A stretch of DNA of 64,000 bases from Chlamydoabsidia padenii (taxonomy: Eukaryota; Mucoromycota; Mucoromycetes; Mucorales; Cunninghamellaceae): NCBI GenBank assembly GCA_025330725.1, contig JAIWND010000009.1, forward strand, positions 806,001 to 870,000, written 5' to 3'. The notes beneath the pieces are model-generated. The model worked only from the letters and a program-made list of their open reading frames with translations. It did not search any database and was not told the DNA's origin. Below, piece after piece: positions 47,007 through 59,485 of the stretch. A program made the position numbers and the translations under genes. Numbering within the stretch: the stretch's first letter is position 1; the number at the start of each line of letters is the position of its first letter.

Positions 47007-47480
47007 AATAGATTATGGATCTCTATCCCTTTTAGAGTTTGTAGCATTACTTTTTTTGCATATATAATAAATTGTTTATAGATACCTTTTTTTTTTATTG
47101 TGTGTAATGTTGGTAATAGGGGGGGTTGAACAATGACAACAATCTTTGGTGGCGATTGGGGGTTGGCTTGATCACAAAGTGATATAGACTATATGGGGAT
47201 TAGGTTTTAATGTGGATAATAGTCAACACTCACTGCGAGTTTTTTTTTCTCTGATGATTAGGTGATAATCATTTTAATAACTGTATTTAAAAGGTTCTTG
47301 GAAAACCATAGATAAACATATCTTTAAACCATATCCATCCAAAGATGGACACTCTTCCGGGATTTCAATATTAATGACTGGGTTTGAAATATATATATTT
47401 CTCCAGTGAGTTCCTTTTTTTTTTCCATTCTTTCTTCTTTTCTTATTGTTTCCAACGGGAGCGTATAAAAGCAACAACTA
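47007..47480. other. Intergenic region with TATA-like box
   Basis: Contains a T run, a CCGGGATTTCAAT variant of the recurring motif (47357-47369), about 120 bp before the next ATG, and GTATAAAAG at 47462-47470 directly upstream of it. No coding sequence supported. Confidence 0.5.
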
Positions 47481-47849
47481 ATGGTTGGGTTTATCGAAAA
47501 GTTAAAGTCTCAAATAGAAATGTGGAAAGTGGAAAAGTATACGAAACGACGTACTTTCCTCCCGGAATATGAATCAAGAGGTAAATGTATATACATGTAA
47601 AAAAAAAGGAGAAACTGACTCGACTTTATTATTATAGATACCGAATACTATAAACAACATTATCACGATGGTGTGTATTATTCTAGTAACGGCACAACAC
47701 CCTCGCCCATCTCTCGATCACCCTCATCAGCACAATATCGGTCAACACTAGGAAAACGAATGTCGGTCATGATCAAGAAGAAACCATCAAATGGCTCACT
47801 CCCCCATCCTCGGTGCTCAGAAACATATAATGCCAACTATGCTCGGTGA
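47481..47849 (+). CDS. Small basic two-exon protein, unknown function
   Basis: Exons 47481-47580 and 47638-47849 join (AGA G/AT ACC) to 103 residues starting MVGFIEKLKSQIEMWKVEKY and containing RRTFLPEYESRDTEYYKQHY. The tail is Ser/Pro-rich and basic (SPISRSPSSAQYR, KRMSVMIKKKPSNGS). Support: canonical GTAAAT...TTATAG intron, frame continuity, an upstream TATA-like box and charged-helix composition across the splice. The N-terminal half looks like an amphipathic helix; no signal peptide. I do not recognise a family. The Ser-rich basic tail could be phosphorylated or bind nucleic acid, which is inference only. Confidence 0.6.
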
Positions 47850-48606
47850 TTCCTCTTTGTAGTATAGCTCTTCCATATCCCAATTGTGTTTTTTTTTTTT
47901 TTTTTTAATTTATTGTTGTCACTAGTTTATTATCACTACAGAAAAATAGTATCCTCCCCTCCTCTTTATTGCTATTATCACATCATCACTAAAAGCATGT
48001 AATAAAACACACAAACTTCTTTTTTTATATATGTAATGCTTTTACAAAAGAACCTGAATGTTTGTATCAGACTTTACCAATAGATGTTGTTGTAATCTTT
48101 TAGGCGGCAAAACAAGGTTAACATTGATCCCATGGTGGATTACCTTTTACTTCCTGTCAAGTCGTGATACGGTTCTTTTAGTCGACTTTTTACCTTTTTG
48201 GTCCATTATACCCTATATATAAACCACCACATACCATTTATCATTTAATAGTCTTTTTGGAACTATGAATAGGGATATGTTTACTCTTTCTTTAATAACA
48301 CAATGAACCTTTGACAAACAGGGTCCGAGGCACAGGTGCCCTTTTTTGTGTAACAATAACTTTTTCAAGACGATTTCCAAAAACTCAAACTCCGTTCTCT
48401 GGTTAAAACCCTCGATTTTCCATTCATGCAAAGCCGAGTCCTATAAAAGTCATCTGCATAAACTATAATTACTTTATGGGCCAAATGTTATGATACTTTA
48501 AAGAATGATGTCCTATTTATTGATCAACTTTTTAACAAATAAAAACGTAATGGATGGGGACTGTACTACAACTATGTTTCTATGCTATGGACACCTTGGA
48601 GAGCCA
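47850..48606. other. Convergent intergenic region
   Basis: 3' ends of two convergent genes: a T run (47889-47906), AATAAA-like signals near 48000 and AT-rich DNA. The only open frames are short and featureless. Confidence 0.55.
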
Positions 48607-51434
48607 TTAGAATTCATCGTCATGTCGTTTTTGATTCTTGATAGTGCCCGGCTTGATCTGAGCAGCTTCATGACGGGCCAATTCAGGAGGGACCTTGGAA
48701 AGAGGAGACTTTGTCAACATTTGCTTGAGATCATACATCACTTCGGTGTCATAACTTGATAAGAAGGTGATAGCCACACCAGATTGACCTGCACGACCTG
48801 TACGACCGATACGATGAGTGTAATCTACAAGAAAGAAAGAAAAGGAAATGAGCCGTTGTTCATCTATCACTTTATACATTACCTTCAATGCTTTTAGCCA
48901 TATCATAATTCACCACCAATGACACATTCTTCACATCAATACCACGACCAGCCACATCCGTTGCCACCAAAACACCTGCCGATCCAGTCTTTAACTTGTC
49001 CAAAGCAGCTTCTCTTTGTTCTTGTGATTTGCCACCATGAAGAGTCACCGCTTGATGTCCCAACTTGTTCAATGCCTTGGCCAAAATATCCACACCTTTC
49101 TTTTGGTTGACAAATATAATAATAGGTGGGGTAAACTTTTTTGTCCCAAGGATTTCGAGTAGTCGATTTCTAAATTAAGACAAGAATGAGAACGTAGTCG
49201 GTGTGTATGTTACTTCTTCTTTACTTACTTTTTTCGACCATCATCATCAATCATTTCCACTCGTTGTTCCACCGTGCTACCAGCTTGACCGGCATTACCA
49301 ATAGTAACCACAGCAGGATTCCGAAGATATTTCTTCGCCAATCGTTCCACCGCAGGAGGCATCGTGGCAGAAAACATGGTTGTTTGTCGATACTTTTGGT
49401 CACCGGTAGTTGTTGTGATCGTACCACTGCTTTCCTTGTTCGCATCTTCTTCATTATCATCAGGCTTGACATTGGACACAGGAAGTGCATCCAGAATGGT
49501 GTTGACAGCATCTTCAAAACCCATGTCGATCATTTTATCAGCTTCATCCATGACAACATAGGCACATTGATTCAGGACGATGATTCGACGATCCAAACAG
49601 TCAGTGAGACGACCTGGTGTGGCAATGACAATTTCCGCACCGTTTCTCATATTGAAGGCTTGATCAGTGATAGCATGCTACAAATGATAGATTAGTAAAA
49701 ACATAAATAAATATTCTTTGTTTTTGACCCAACTTACCCCACCAACAATGGAGACACAAGTGTAACCCATAGGGACAGCAAACTTTAGGGCTTCTTGTTC
49801 GATCTGTTGTGCCAATTCACGAGTAGGAGCCAAGATCAAAGCATAAGGACCATCCATTGCATTTTCTTCATTCATTTTGGGAAGTTCAGAGATATAAGTG
49901 AGCATAGGAATGATGAAGGATGCCGTTTTACCAGAACCTATAATATAATATTGTTGTGTGAGTAGATCGATTTCATTTACCATTCATACTTTCTTACCTG
50001 TTTCGGCAACACCAATAATATCACGGTTCTGTATCCCAATAGGAATAGCTTGTCGTTGAATAGGGGAAGGTTCCTTGTATCCGACTTTATCGATGACATC
50101 CAGCACATGTTTAGGCAGACCAGATTCATTCCAATTTCGAATAGGGTGAGGGACACTACCACCTAGTAAAGTAAAAATAGGATTAGTTATTAGCCAAAGT
50201 GAAGGAAATCATTCTATTCCTAGTTTACCTTTTGTCGCAATGCTGTAATCTTCTTTAAAGATACGCCAATCTCTTTCAGTCATAGCTTCCAAAGATTTCT
50301 CGGTCCAATGACGATCATCCCATTTAGTCTTTGCTTCCTTCTTGTTATCCAGTTCGACAAGTTCCCTAACAAAACAATAACAATAAAAAAAAAAAAGATC
50401 AGTCATTTTGTATTCATTCTTCGATTGTACCCATATTTTTTACCTAGCCCGATCCATTTCTTCTTCAGTTCGTCTTTCTTTAAGTAAACTGTTGTAAAAC
50501 GCCGATTGTTTCTTTTTTTGTTCCTTGATATCGATCCCGGCCAAGTGTCCCCGTCCAAACATTTGAGCATCATGACGATTGGCGTAGAGTGGATTAAAGT
50601 CAGCAGAGGTATCTTCACCAGCATCCCAATCAAAAACAAACTTGCGTTCATTCATTTTTCTAATCTTGCGCTTCCTACGATCACCACCAAAGTATCGATC
50701 CTACATCAAAAGATTTCGTTAGTATCAGCAAGTTACCCCCCCCCTTCTATTCTCCTTTACCCGGATAGCTTGTTTTTCATTTTCATTTAAACTGTCAGTG
50801 AGTTCTGGAGGTTCAGGAGATGGAGAAGGGTCTCGTTGGCGTCGTCGATCAGGTCGTCTACCCCCACGTCGTTGTTGTCGATCTTCATCTTGTTGTCGTC
50901 GGTAATCATCTTCAGCTTGAAAGACAAAGTTTTCCCGTTTTTTCCGTTCTTCTGCTTGTCGTTGCCGTTGTTCTTCCACTTCTTTTTGTCGTCGTTCCAA
51001 GGCTAATTGAGCTCGTTGTTCTTTAGTCAAAAAAGTAGGCTATTCAATAAAAAAAAAAAGAAAAGAAGGATGAGTTATTATTAAAACAGTTACCCTACTT
51101 TTGAGATTACCTTTGCCAAGCTTTGTTGTTCGTCCTTCTTCTTGACCAAATCTTCAATTGATATAGGCACCCGTTTCTTTGGTATATCTTGATTACTTGT
51201 TGGTGGGGGACGAGGTTTTATGGTTTCGTTACGGCTGCTTCCGTGATCGTTCTTGTCTTGAGCAGAACCACGTCTATCACGGCTGTCGTAGTTATCATGA
51301 TGGCGAGTGTTGGATCGGTGGTCATCGCGGTGATCATCACGGCGACGATCTTTGTTGCTGTATCGGTCATAATGTCTATCGGATCCACTTCTTCTTGTCG
51401 AGTGTGGTGATGGTGAGCGACTGTGTGAAGCCAT
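48607..51434 (-). CDS. PRP28: DEAD-box RNA helicase Prp28 (DDX23/U5-100K)
   Basis: About ten exons. N-terminus [19 protein letters not shown], an Arg/Ser/Asp-rich RS-like region, followed by coiled basic segments ([18 protein letters not shown]). Diagnostic Prp28 block: [38 protein letters not shown] and [20 protein letters not shown]. Helicase motifs in order: [16 protein letters not shown] (Q motif), [16 protein letters not shown] (I), APTRELAQQ (Ia), TPGRL (Ib), [13 protein letters not shown] (II), FSATMPP (III), [10 protein letters not shown] (IV), [14 protein letters not shown] (V), [10 protein letters not shown] (VI). All catalytic residues are present. Prp28 swaps U1 for U6 at the 5' splice site during spliceosome activation. 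The C-terminus ends NQKRHDDEF. It fits a genome as intron-rich as this one. Confidence 0.96.
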
Positions 51435-51847
51435 TGTATTATAAATTGTAAAAGAATGAGAAGAGGAAGAAGAGCAAAGAATTAGAAAAAAAAATTGGCG
51501 CTATGATATGTTTACCTGTATTATTCAAATTCCGATATCTGGCAAACGAGGTCATAAAACCAACAATGGCTGGTTCCAGGCCAATGTCCTACCTAATATC
51601 ATGCCACTGGGATTTTGATAGTAATGTTATTCAATTCCATTTATAAAATAAAAAAAGTTACATCAAGACAAAAATTCATTTATTCAATTATGAGAGTAAT
51701 GTAAGAGGAGTGGATATTACATTATATGATTGGATGACTATAACAACAAGTAAGTGGGGAAGGTAAGGGATATATATATATATATGTAACAACTAAACTA
51801 GTACTGTAAAGGCAAAGTGGGATCTAATGATTAAGAGGAAGAATAAT
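51435..51847. other. PRP28 upstream region / protease 3' end
   Basis: 413 bp with a short TA repeat (51772-51785). No gene or clear regulatory element. Confidence 0.5.
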
Positions 51848-54800
51848 CTAAAAATCCATCAAGGGAACGGCGGCTGGGCTGAGTTCCATTTTGGTCTTGA
51901 ATTGCACTGGATCTTCAATCATTTTGTTACCATCTGGGAGTTTAGAAGAGTCATGCACAGGTGTAGAGTGGCCATTGGTATTGGTTTCAAAAGACAGATG
52001 GCTTGCAGTACTCTTGCTATCCATCGCCGTAGTGGGGCTATTGATCGTATCGCCTGCTTGAATAACTGATACCAGTTTTGCTAGTAGTGCTTCAATGTCA
52101 GATTCTTCCGCCTTGGTTTCGTCGATCAGTAAATCACGTAATGTTGCCTGGATAGATGATTCCCCTGCATCTACCGCCACCCGAAGGTCGTCAATGCTGA
52201 GTCGAGTAATACCTTGCGCCACTAGGCATGTATGAAGGGATTCAATGTTGACCTTGGGTGCAAGAGTCGTCTTTTGAGACTGAAGGTGCACAGACAGTTT
52301 CCGGATAGATGGTGATAATGGGTTGATGTACTTTTCCATGAATTCTAAAAGTGATTCTTTGGTGATTTGTTTGAGTTCTTGTACGTCCTTGTCAACTATG
52401 GATCATCACAAAGAAGCCAAAGTTAGTATTCATCGACATCTTTTTTTTTTTTTCTATTATCCTACCTTGATCAAATTCATAATAGCCCGAGTGAATATGA
52501 GCCCAGTACTTGCCGCCTTCTTGATTGAGATTCCTGTCCTTTTCCAACTTTTTAGAGATAAGAGATTGGACTTGAGCCTTGTAATCTTTTTCAGACATAT
52601 TTTCTACCAAAGTTTTCAGTTTGCCCAAAAAGTGTTCAATACGGTTTTCCAAGTAGATTGTATCCCGTTCGCTTTGTAAGATGAAGCGCATACCCATCGA
52701 ACCTGTTTGTTTTCGAATACCACTAAACACCAGGTAGCCTAAAAAAAAAAAGTGAAAGATATTAGTTGTTAGCTTCACACACATATATACCCCTCTTTTT
52801 TGCTATCATACCTAATTGTTCTTTGGTTCGTAATTGATCAAAGCAAGGTTCTTGAGCGACTTGAGCCAGTAAGCTGAGCCGGGCACGCAGATCCGTTTGT
52901 GTCACATTTCCGACCTGAATCCAGTATTCAATGCCCGAATTTACGTTATGAGGGTCCTCCACTCGGCGACTATAAACCCATTTGGTACCTGAAGAAGAAG
53001 AAAAGTTAATTGTGCTTTCGATCCTTTCTTTTTCTTTTTCTTTTTTTTTTTTTTTCACTCACCTTCAGGAAGAATTAAGCTTCGGTGACCAATCAGTTGA
53101 CTGGGCAAGAGTTCCTTGGGATTCAGAATATCCAAAACAGAGTTGAGCATCTTCTGGGCATCCTCCTTGGCGATATTACCATGGACCAGGGCTTCCAAAT
53201 GTAAGTGGGATAGGATGGAGGGATAGAATACTTGAATATCTTTGACAGTAATGGCGTCCAATTCCTTGAGTCTTTCGGCAGTGGTCCACATTTTGTCTTG
53301 AGTACAGTAAGACATATAGTATAGAGCATGTTGATAAGGTGGTTCAAGAGAGAAGTTCTTGTATGAGCGGCAAAGTTGGTCCTTGAGTAGCTTGAAGCGT
53401 TCGCCGTCAATGTCAATATCCCGCATCTTCCTGACCACTTTTTCCAAGAGGACGGCCAGTTTGTCATTGTACCCACCAATGCTAATCTAGAATGCAAATA
53501 ATACATAAAGTTGTTCATCATATAGATTAGTAATTATCATTTTTATTATTCGATTCTGTTTTCCTTACAAGTATTCCTTCCAATTGGTTCTCAATGGTGT
53601 ATCTGAGACCAGCGACTTCAGCATCATAAGTATATTCATTCAATGTATCCTTGAGTATGTCAGTAAACAATCTAAACATAAAAATCATATCAGTCAAACC
53701 AGTAGCTGTCTTATCATATTCTATTCTTCTTTGTTTACCTTGTTTTTACACAATTAGCAGGAGTTGCATAAGTTAAAGGTGATCTTAATAAGATCCATAC
53801 ATTGGCCTTCGGTACCCAAAAAGTGTCATCCTTCTTGTGCCATAGTCTAAGACGAGAGTTGTTTTCGATGAGTTCAGGTTTCTTGGCTGGTTGTTTGATA
53901 CCCTTCTTGTTTGTTTCAAAGTTGGTAGGGACAAAGGCGTTTGGTTCTGGTAGTTGGAGTTCCGCATCGGTGTCAAGGTTACGTAAAGCCTATGAAGTGA
54001 ATCAGATAAAATAAAGTGTTGGTAACAGATAGTAATGATCAATACAAACATATATCAGACTTACGTTAACCAAAGAATCACTAAAGTCTATCACTTCATA
54101 TTCAGTATCGTACCATTTTTCGCGTTTGTTAAAGAAAATGCCATCCGGAGGAGTTTGACTAGCCAGCATGATACGAAAGTTATCGGGACCGAGCCAGTTA
54201 AGATTTTCTTGAATGAGGTTGGGATCATAATCGCGGATCAGACTTGGACCACTGAGGACATATTCGGAAGGATATTCATGTTGCATTAAACCAGCCAGGC
54301 GAGACGTGTATTGAGATGGAGGATACTTTTCTTTAAACCGGAATGCCAATGATGCCAATGATTGCACTTCACGGAAGGTCGATTCATGCACCCCATGTGC
54401 TTTCAGCAGATTAATATATTTGAATATGACCAGTATCACGTTTTCGTAATTTGCTATATAAAATTAAGATGGAACAGATTAGTGAAAAAGCTGAGGGTTG
54501 CTTTTTTTTAATTTTATTTTTATTACTTACCCAAACCTTCTTCAGTCAGATCAACAGTGATACATAAGAATTCAAAGCCAACGCCACCATGAACGGTACC
54601 GACTTGCAAGTTGTTTGCCCAACGGTTCCTCTTGAGCAATGACAAGATAGATCCTTTTCCTTCGTGACCAATCAAATGGGAGATATAGCGTCCAGGCTGA
54701 AAGATAACAAGATGGTTTTCCTTTCTTAGATGATTTCCTTTTGTGATGCATGATTATTATTAATTTACCTGGACTTTATAAAGCGGGCGCTGATCAGGGA

Positions 54801-54872
54801 AAGGAAATGTCATTACCAGGGATCGGACATCCTTTACAGGCTTGACAAAGATTTGTTTCTACATGCAAAATG

Positions 54873-54904
<32 letters not shown>

Positions 54905-56045
54905 TACAATTAGTATATCAAATCAAATCACCCATCACTCGTTTACTTACCTTGAGTTCCTTTTCAGTCAATGGATGGCCTTTAAAAGTTGGAGGAGAGA
55001 TGTTTTTGTTTCGGACTTGATTAAACTTTTCCACCGCCCAGTTTGTCAATATGTCGAGTGATTCTACACAGATGTATAAGAGGTGGAATGAGTAACATAC
55101 AAAAACCATTAACACTTCTTCATATTTACCTCGTCCAAAGATACAAAGTTTCATTATATTAGCAGAGTAATAGTTGTCATGGAACTTTAAGAGTTCCTCC
55201 CGTATATCCAGACCAAGTTGTTTAGGTTGTTCATTGAGTGTTGTCAAGTTTCCAGTACCAAATTGACAATAAGGGTGATCAGGATTACTGAGTGACTTTG
55301 CCAGCTGAAACATACGCCAGCTATCTTGTTGTCGATTCTTCTTGTGTTCTATATAGATAAAAACAAGAGTTATTAAAAGAAAGTAAGTTCAATTTGCATA
55401 ACGTAGGTGACTTACCAGAGTCCACAGCTTTCAATTCACGTTCAGTGCATGTATCCGAAAATAAAGGACTGATAAAGAATTGAGCAAAGCGATCCAAAGC
55501 ACCTTCCAAATATTCATGGCCTACTTCAAAGTAATAGTTCGTATCTTCAACACCAGTAAAGGCATTAGAGAAGCCCGAATGCTCCGCCAAGTATTGATTA
55601 TAGTCGTTTTCCTTTGGATATTTTTCAGTACCCATAAATAGCAAGTGTTCGCAGAAATGAGCCAAACCTTGTAAATCAACCTACATAATAAACCAGATAG
55701 TGATGAGTATGTAACCATGATCATTCCAGTCCCCGAGTATATTGGTACTTGTGGTACCTCAGTGTTTTGGTCACAACACCACCACGCAACCCCCCCCCTT
55801 TTTTTTTGCTTTGCTTTGCTTTAACTTACAGGGTCGCTGAGATGACCGACATGAACATCCAAAGCAGCACTTGACTTGTCGGTATCCTTGTCATGTACCA
55901 GTAATACTTGAAGGTCATTGTTGGCTAGTTTGATTAGTCTGTAGTCGCGATCATCGTTATCTGACTTTTCCAAAGGACGTGTATAGATCCAGTGTGAGCC
56001 TAAGCTTGACAGTTCCCATTCAGACGAGTTTTCAGTTGCTGGCAT
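51848..56045 (-). CDS. STE23: Insulin-degrading-enzyme-type zinc metalloprotease (M16A; Ste23-like)
   Basis: About 12 exons, more than 1,000 residues. Start [20 protein letters not shown] at 56045, first exon 56045-55830. The inverted zinc motif HFCEH sits in [20 protein letters not shown], with the downstream Glu in [16 protein letters not shown], so the catalytic set is intact. Further family blocks: [55 protein letters not shown] and [14 protein letters not shown] [16 protein letters not shown]. The enzyme is a cryptidase of four homologous domains that cleaves short peptides; fungal Ste23 helps mature a-factor-like pheromones. After the usual end (about KSLSVHLQS) there is an extra C-terminal extension of roughly 130 residues ([20 protein letters not shown] ... 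MDF), Ser/Thr-rich, of unknown role. An A run of about 35 lies in one intron (54870-54902). Confidence 0.95.
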
Positions 56046-56631
56046 AACAAGTTGTATACAGAATTTGCTTTATCAAGATCTACAAGAATGAGAGAGTAAC
56101 TGTTGTAGTGTGTGTTGTTATATAGCTAACCAAAGACAGTTGTAAGTAGTCTGTCCAAAGAAGGCGCTTTTAATTGTCAACCCCTTTTACAGCCGTGTAG
56201 TTTCTTTTTCTGTATATGTTTTTGTGATTCTTACCTATTGATTCAGCAATAACGATTTCAAGTGAAAGTGAATCAAAAGAAAAAGGGGACAGAGTGAGCG
56301 AGAAAAAAGTAAAAGGAAATTATAGTACAGTAATTCAAGTTCCGACTTCTGAATGAGGGAAGCCGACGTTCCTTATTACCACACGTCATGCTCATCACAC
56401 CTTCTTGATTTGATCGCCATGATCAAACTCAAAGTATACATAGTGACACATAGACAGCTTGTTTAAGGGGAGGGGATTCACCAAGCCAGCCATCCACCAC
56501 ATTCCATCATATCCCTCACGTTGGAAAAATTCCTGTCGGGATGTGAAATTCATTTGGTCAGTCTTGGCCAAAAGTTCTATCTTGGCCCTTTCTTTTCTTC
56601 TTCTTTCATCTTTTCCAAACAACTTTATTCA
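56046..56631. other. Divergent region between protease and YIPF genes
   Basis: Promoters of two divergent genes. A 75-codon minus-strand frame (56622-56395, MFGKDERRRKERAKIELLAK) fills much of the second half. Its ATG is only 10 bp from the YIPF ATG, so it is treated as unproven. A minus-strand intron-like donor near 56235 may belong to the protease leader. Confidence 0.45.
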
Positions 56632-57889
56632 ATGTCGGCCAAAAACCAATACAATGTCCTTGTTGACATGGAAGAAGGTGCCGGATATAACCAAGTAAGT
56701 AGGATTGATAAAGAATAGGTGAAGAAAGAACATACTAATTGCTCTTTTATATATAGCCCACTACCATTGAAAGCGACGGTTTGGAATTCCAAGGTAAGAA
56801 GAATCAGCAAGTAAAACACGCGCACACAATTAACAATCAAAAAGGGAATACTAACAGATACTGTATAATTTAGACTTTACTAATGATACCAGCAAATCCA
56901 CTGGAGGTAAGGCATCTATTTAAAAACAACGAATCAAACAACAACAACAACGGATCCTTTTATTTACTTGGCACTATTCATTCCTGTAGTTCCACCACCA
57001 CCAACCACTTCAGCACCACCCAACTTTTACAACACAGAACAACGATCTAGTACTGCTGGATCAAACAAGCCCATCTGGTCCTTGGATTATTACACCCGGT
57101 TCTTTGATGTGGACACTTCTCAAGTAAGTGAGGTGAAGCGAATTGGAAACTCTGACACTAAACACCATTCTTCTTCTTTTATAAATAGGTATTAGAACGA
57201 TGTTTGAAGACTATGTATCCAGTAGGTGATTTTGCGGTGGATACGCTTAATAATCAACCGGATTTGTATGGACCCTTTTGGATTGCCACGACGGTCGTAT
57301 TTGCTGTGTTTGTTTGCTCTTCCTTGGCTGGGTCATTGGCTGCTTATATTGTTGGTGTTGAACATTTGTATGATTTTAGGCAGCTAAGTTATGCAGTGTT
57401 TGTGGTATACATGTATGCATTTGTTTGCCCTGTTTTGGTATGGGCTTCGACAAAATACTTTGGTTGTCAACCTTCTTTGTTGGAAATCATTGATTACTAT
57501 GGTTATGGTCTAACAGTTTGGGTGCCTGTCTCCGTAAGAACCACTTTATGAATTATATATAGGACCATAATAATGTTTTAATGTATGATTTAGGTACTTT
57601 GTGTTATCCCCTATGATATTGCTCGTTGGGTTTTTGTTGGAATTGCCTTTGCTTTAACAGGTAAGGAGAACAAATGAACGATGAACATGAAAAACTCACC
57701 TTTTGGTTTATTCATTGTGTAGGATATTTTTTGGTCAAAAACCTTTATACAGTTATATCAAGAACCGATGCCAAAACATCACGAATTCTTCTTTTGGTGA
57801 TTCTTGGTGCACATGCCATCTTTGCATTGGTATTAAAGGTGGCGTTTTATAGCTATAGCTATGCATCTCCCAATGCTCCTTCTGAATAA
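56632..57889 (+). CDS. YIPF1/2-type Golgi membrane protein (Yip1 domain)
   Basis: Seven exons (56632-56694, 56757-56793, 56874-56906, 56990-57123, 57189-57533, 57594-57660, 57723-57889) give 281 residues. Cytosolic N-terminus MSAKNQYNVLVDMEEGAGYN, Pro-rich linker, then the hallmark IWSLDYYTRFFDVDT and CLKTMYPV. Five membrane helices follow: YGPFWIATTVVFAVFVCSSL; YAVFVVYMYAFVCPVLVWAS; EIIDYYGYGLTVWVPVSVLC; IARWVFVGIAFALTGYFLV; ILLLVILGAHAIFALVLKV. The DLYGPFWI and YGYGL motifs are typical of YIPF1/YIPF2. Family members bind Ypt/Rab GTPases and organise Golgi and TGN transport. Two tiny exons (37 and 33 nt) code the acidic linker; all junction phases agree. Confidence 0.92.
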
Positions 57890-57899
57890 AAAAAAAATA

Positions 57900-57914
57900 T
57901 CGGGATTTGAAATT
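57900..57914 (+). promoter_or_regulatory. GCGGGATTTRAA motif upstream of ALKBH1-like gene
   Basis: TCGGGATTTGAAATT lies 10 bp after the YIPF stop codon and about 75-85 bp before the next ATG; a CT repeat follows at 57941-57959. Confidence 0.45.
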
Positions 57915-57986
57915 ATCCCTAGAATAAACTTTTTTTTATGTCTCTCTCTCTCTCTCTCTTTTTTTTAACTTCTTGATACATCTACC

Positions 57987-59485
57987 ATGGTGCCAGCATC
58001 AGTAGCACCAACTTCAGCACCATCACAACCATTATCTAATCGACAATTAAAGGCAAGAAAGAAACAAGCAGAACAAAAGTTGGAACGAAACAGCCATGTC
58101 AACCAAACACCCTTCCGATATGCGGAACGTAACTTCAAATCAAGGACACCTCCTCCAGACTTTTCCAACGTCATTTACCCAACCGATCAACCTTCTCCTG
58201 AAAAACTTGCACCTGTAGAATTGGCCTATGATTTACGAACACTTACACCCCACTTTGGCGTCAGTGATGAAGCTTGGACTGAAAGGTCGAAGCAAGCCTA
58301 TGTATTAAAGGAGCTACCAGGTAATCAATAAACTAAATATATATATACTTAAACGTTGAATATTTTTTATTATAGGACTTGTCATTATACCTAATCCTTT
58401 TACGCCTGAAGCACAACGTCAACTTATACAGCAATGTCTATCGGATTACCCACAAACACCCAACACTTCCAACCTTCACACTCATTACAACGTACCAGAC
58501 TCTGGTCTATGGCCTTTATATGAACAAGAACAAAACGGGACAATACCACAGGATGATCCTCACTACTTTGTACAGAAGAAACGACCAGCTGTTGACGACG
58601 AAGGGAATAGCAGCGACGACCATGAAGATCAAGACGGCAATAGTAATCAACAACAGCAACAACGCACACTTGCCATTCCATTAAAAGCCTGCGATGACAA
58701 CTTCAAACCAGATATGGAAATCACCAAGCCAGATCCACCTGCAGCGAGCACAGTACCATTACTCCCAACCTCTGAACTCATTCGACGCTTACGATGGATC
58801 ACTTTAGGCTATCATTATCACTGGCCTACACGCACCTATCATCTGGATCGGCGCTTTCCTGTGCCCAATACGGTAGCTTCTTTGGTGAAAAGTGTGGTCC
58901 TGGCTATTGAAAATGTAGGTGATCCGGATGGAAGTTGGAAAAATACTTATCAAGGTAAAGACTATCAAGCAGAAGCGGGCGTGGTCAATTATTATCAGTA
59001 CAAGGATACATTGATGGGTCATGTGGATCGAAGTGAATTGAATATGGAGGCTCCATTGATCTCTATCAGGTAAATAAAAGATTATAGCTCATGGATGCCA
59101 CACTAATATTTTATATAATAGTCTTGGAAATGCGTGTATATACTTACTAGGAGGACCTGATCGTAATACGAACCCTGTAGCTCTTTACTTGCAAAGTGGC
59201 GATATCATTGCTATGACCGAACCTTGTCGGCGGTCTTTCCATGGTAAAGTCGAAAAGAATGAGATCAAGAGAATAAAACTCACTCTGACATATGCATTTC
59301 TTTTTCTTTTATTCTTAACAGGTGTGCCTCGTATCTTGGAAAACACATTACCCGACTATCTAAAAGAAGATGGTGATTATGCTGATGCTCCAAATTGGTC
59401 CTTGTTTGGGAAATACATGGCAACATCAAGGCTTAATATCAACATACGTCAAGTCAATCCTCCCATAACTGATCCTCCATCCTGA
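57987..59485 (+). CDS. ALKBH1-like 2-oxoglutarate/Fe(II) dioxygenase
   Basis: Four exons (57987-58320, 58376-59069, 59122-59243, 59322-59485) give 437 residues. The N-terminal basic helix (SNRQLKARKKQAEQKLERNS) is followed by FRYAERNFK and LVIIPNPFTPEAQRQLIQQC. An Asp/Glu/Gln-rich insert (about 190-225) separates this from LRWITLGYHYHWPTRTYHLD and the catalytic core: YYQYKDTLMGHVDRSELNME supplies HxD, PLISISLGNACIYLLGGPDR the central strand, CRRSFHGVPRIL the distal His, and SRLNINIRQV the 2-oxoglutarate-binding Arg. All cofactor ligands are present. ALKBH1 relatives demethylate tRNA (1-methyladenosine), oxidise wobble 5-methylcytidine or act on 6-methyladenine in DNA; which applies here is unknown. 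N6-methyladenine in DNA is abundant in early-diverging fungi, which makes this enzyme of interest. Confidence 0.93.
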
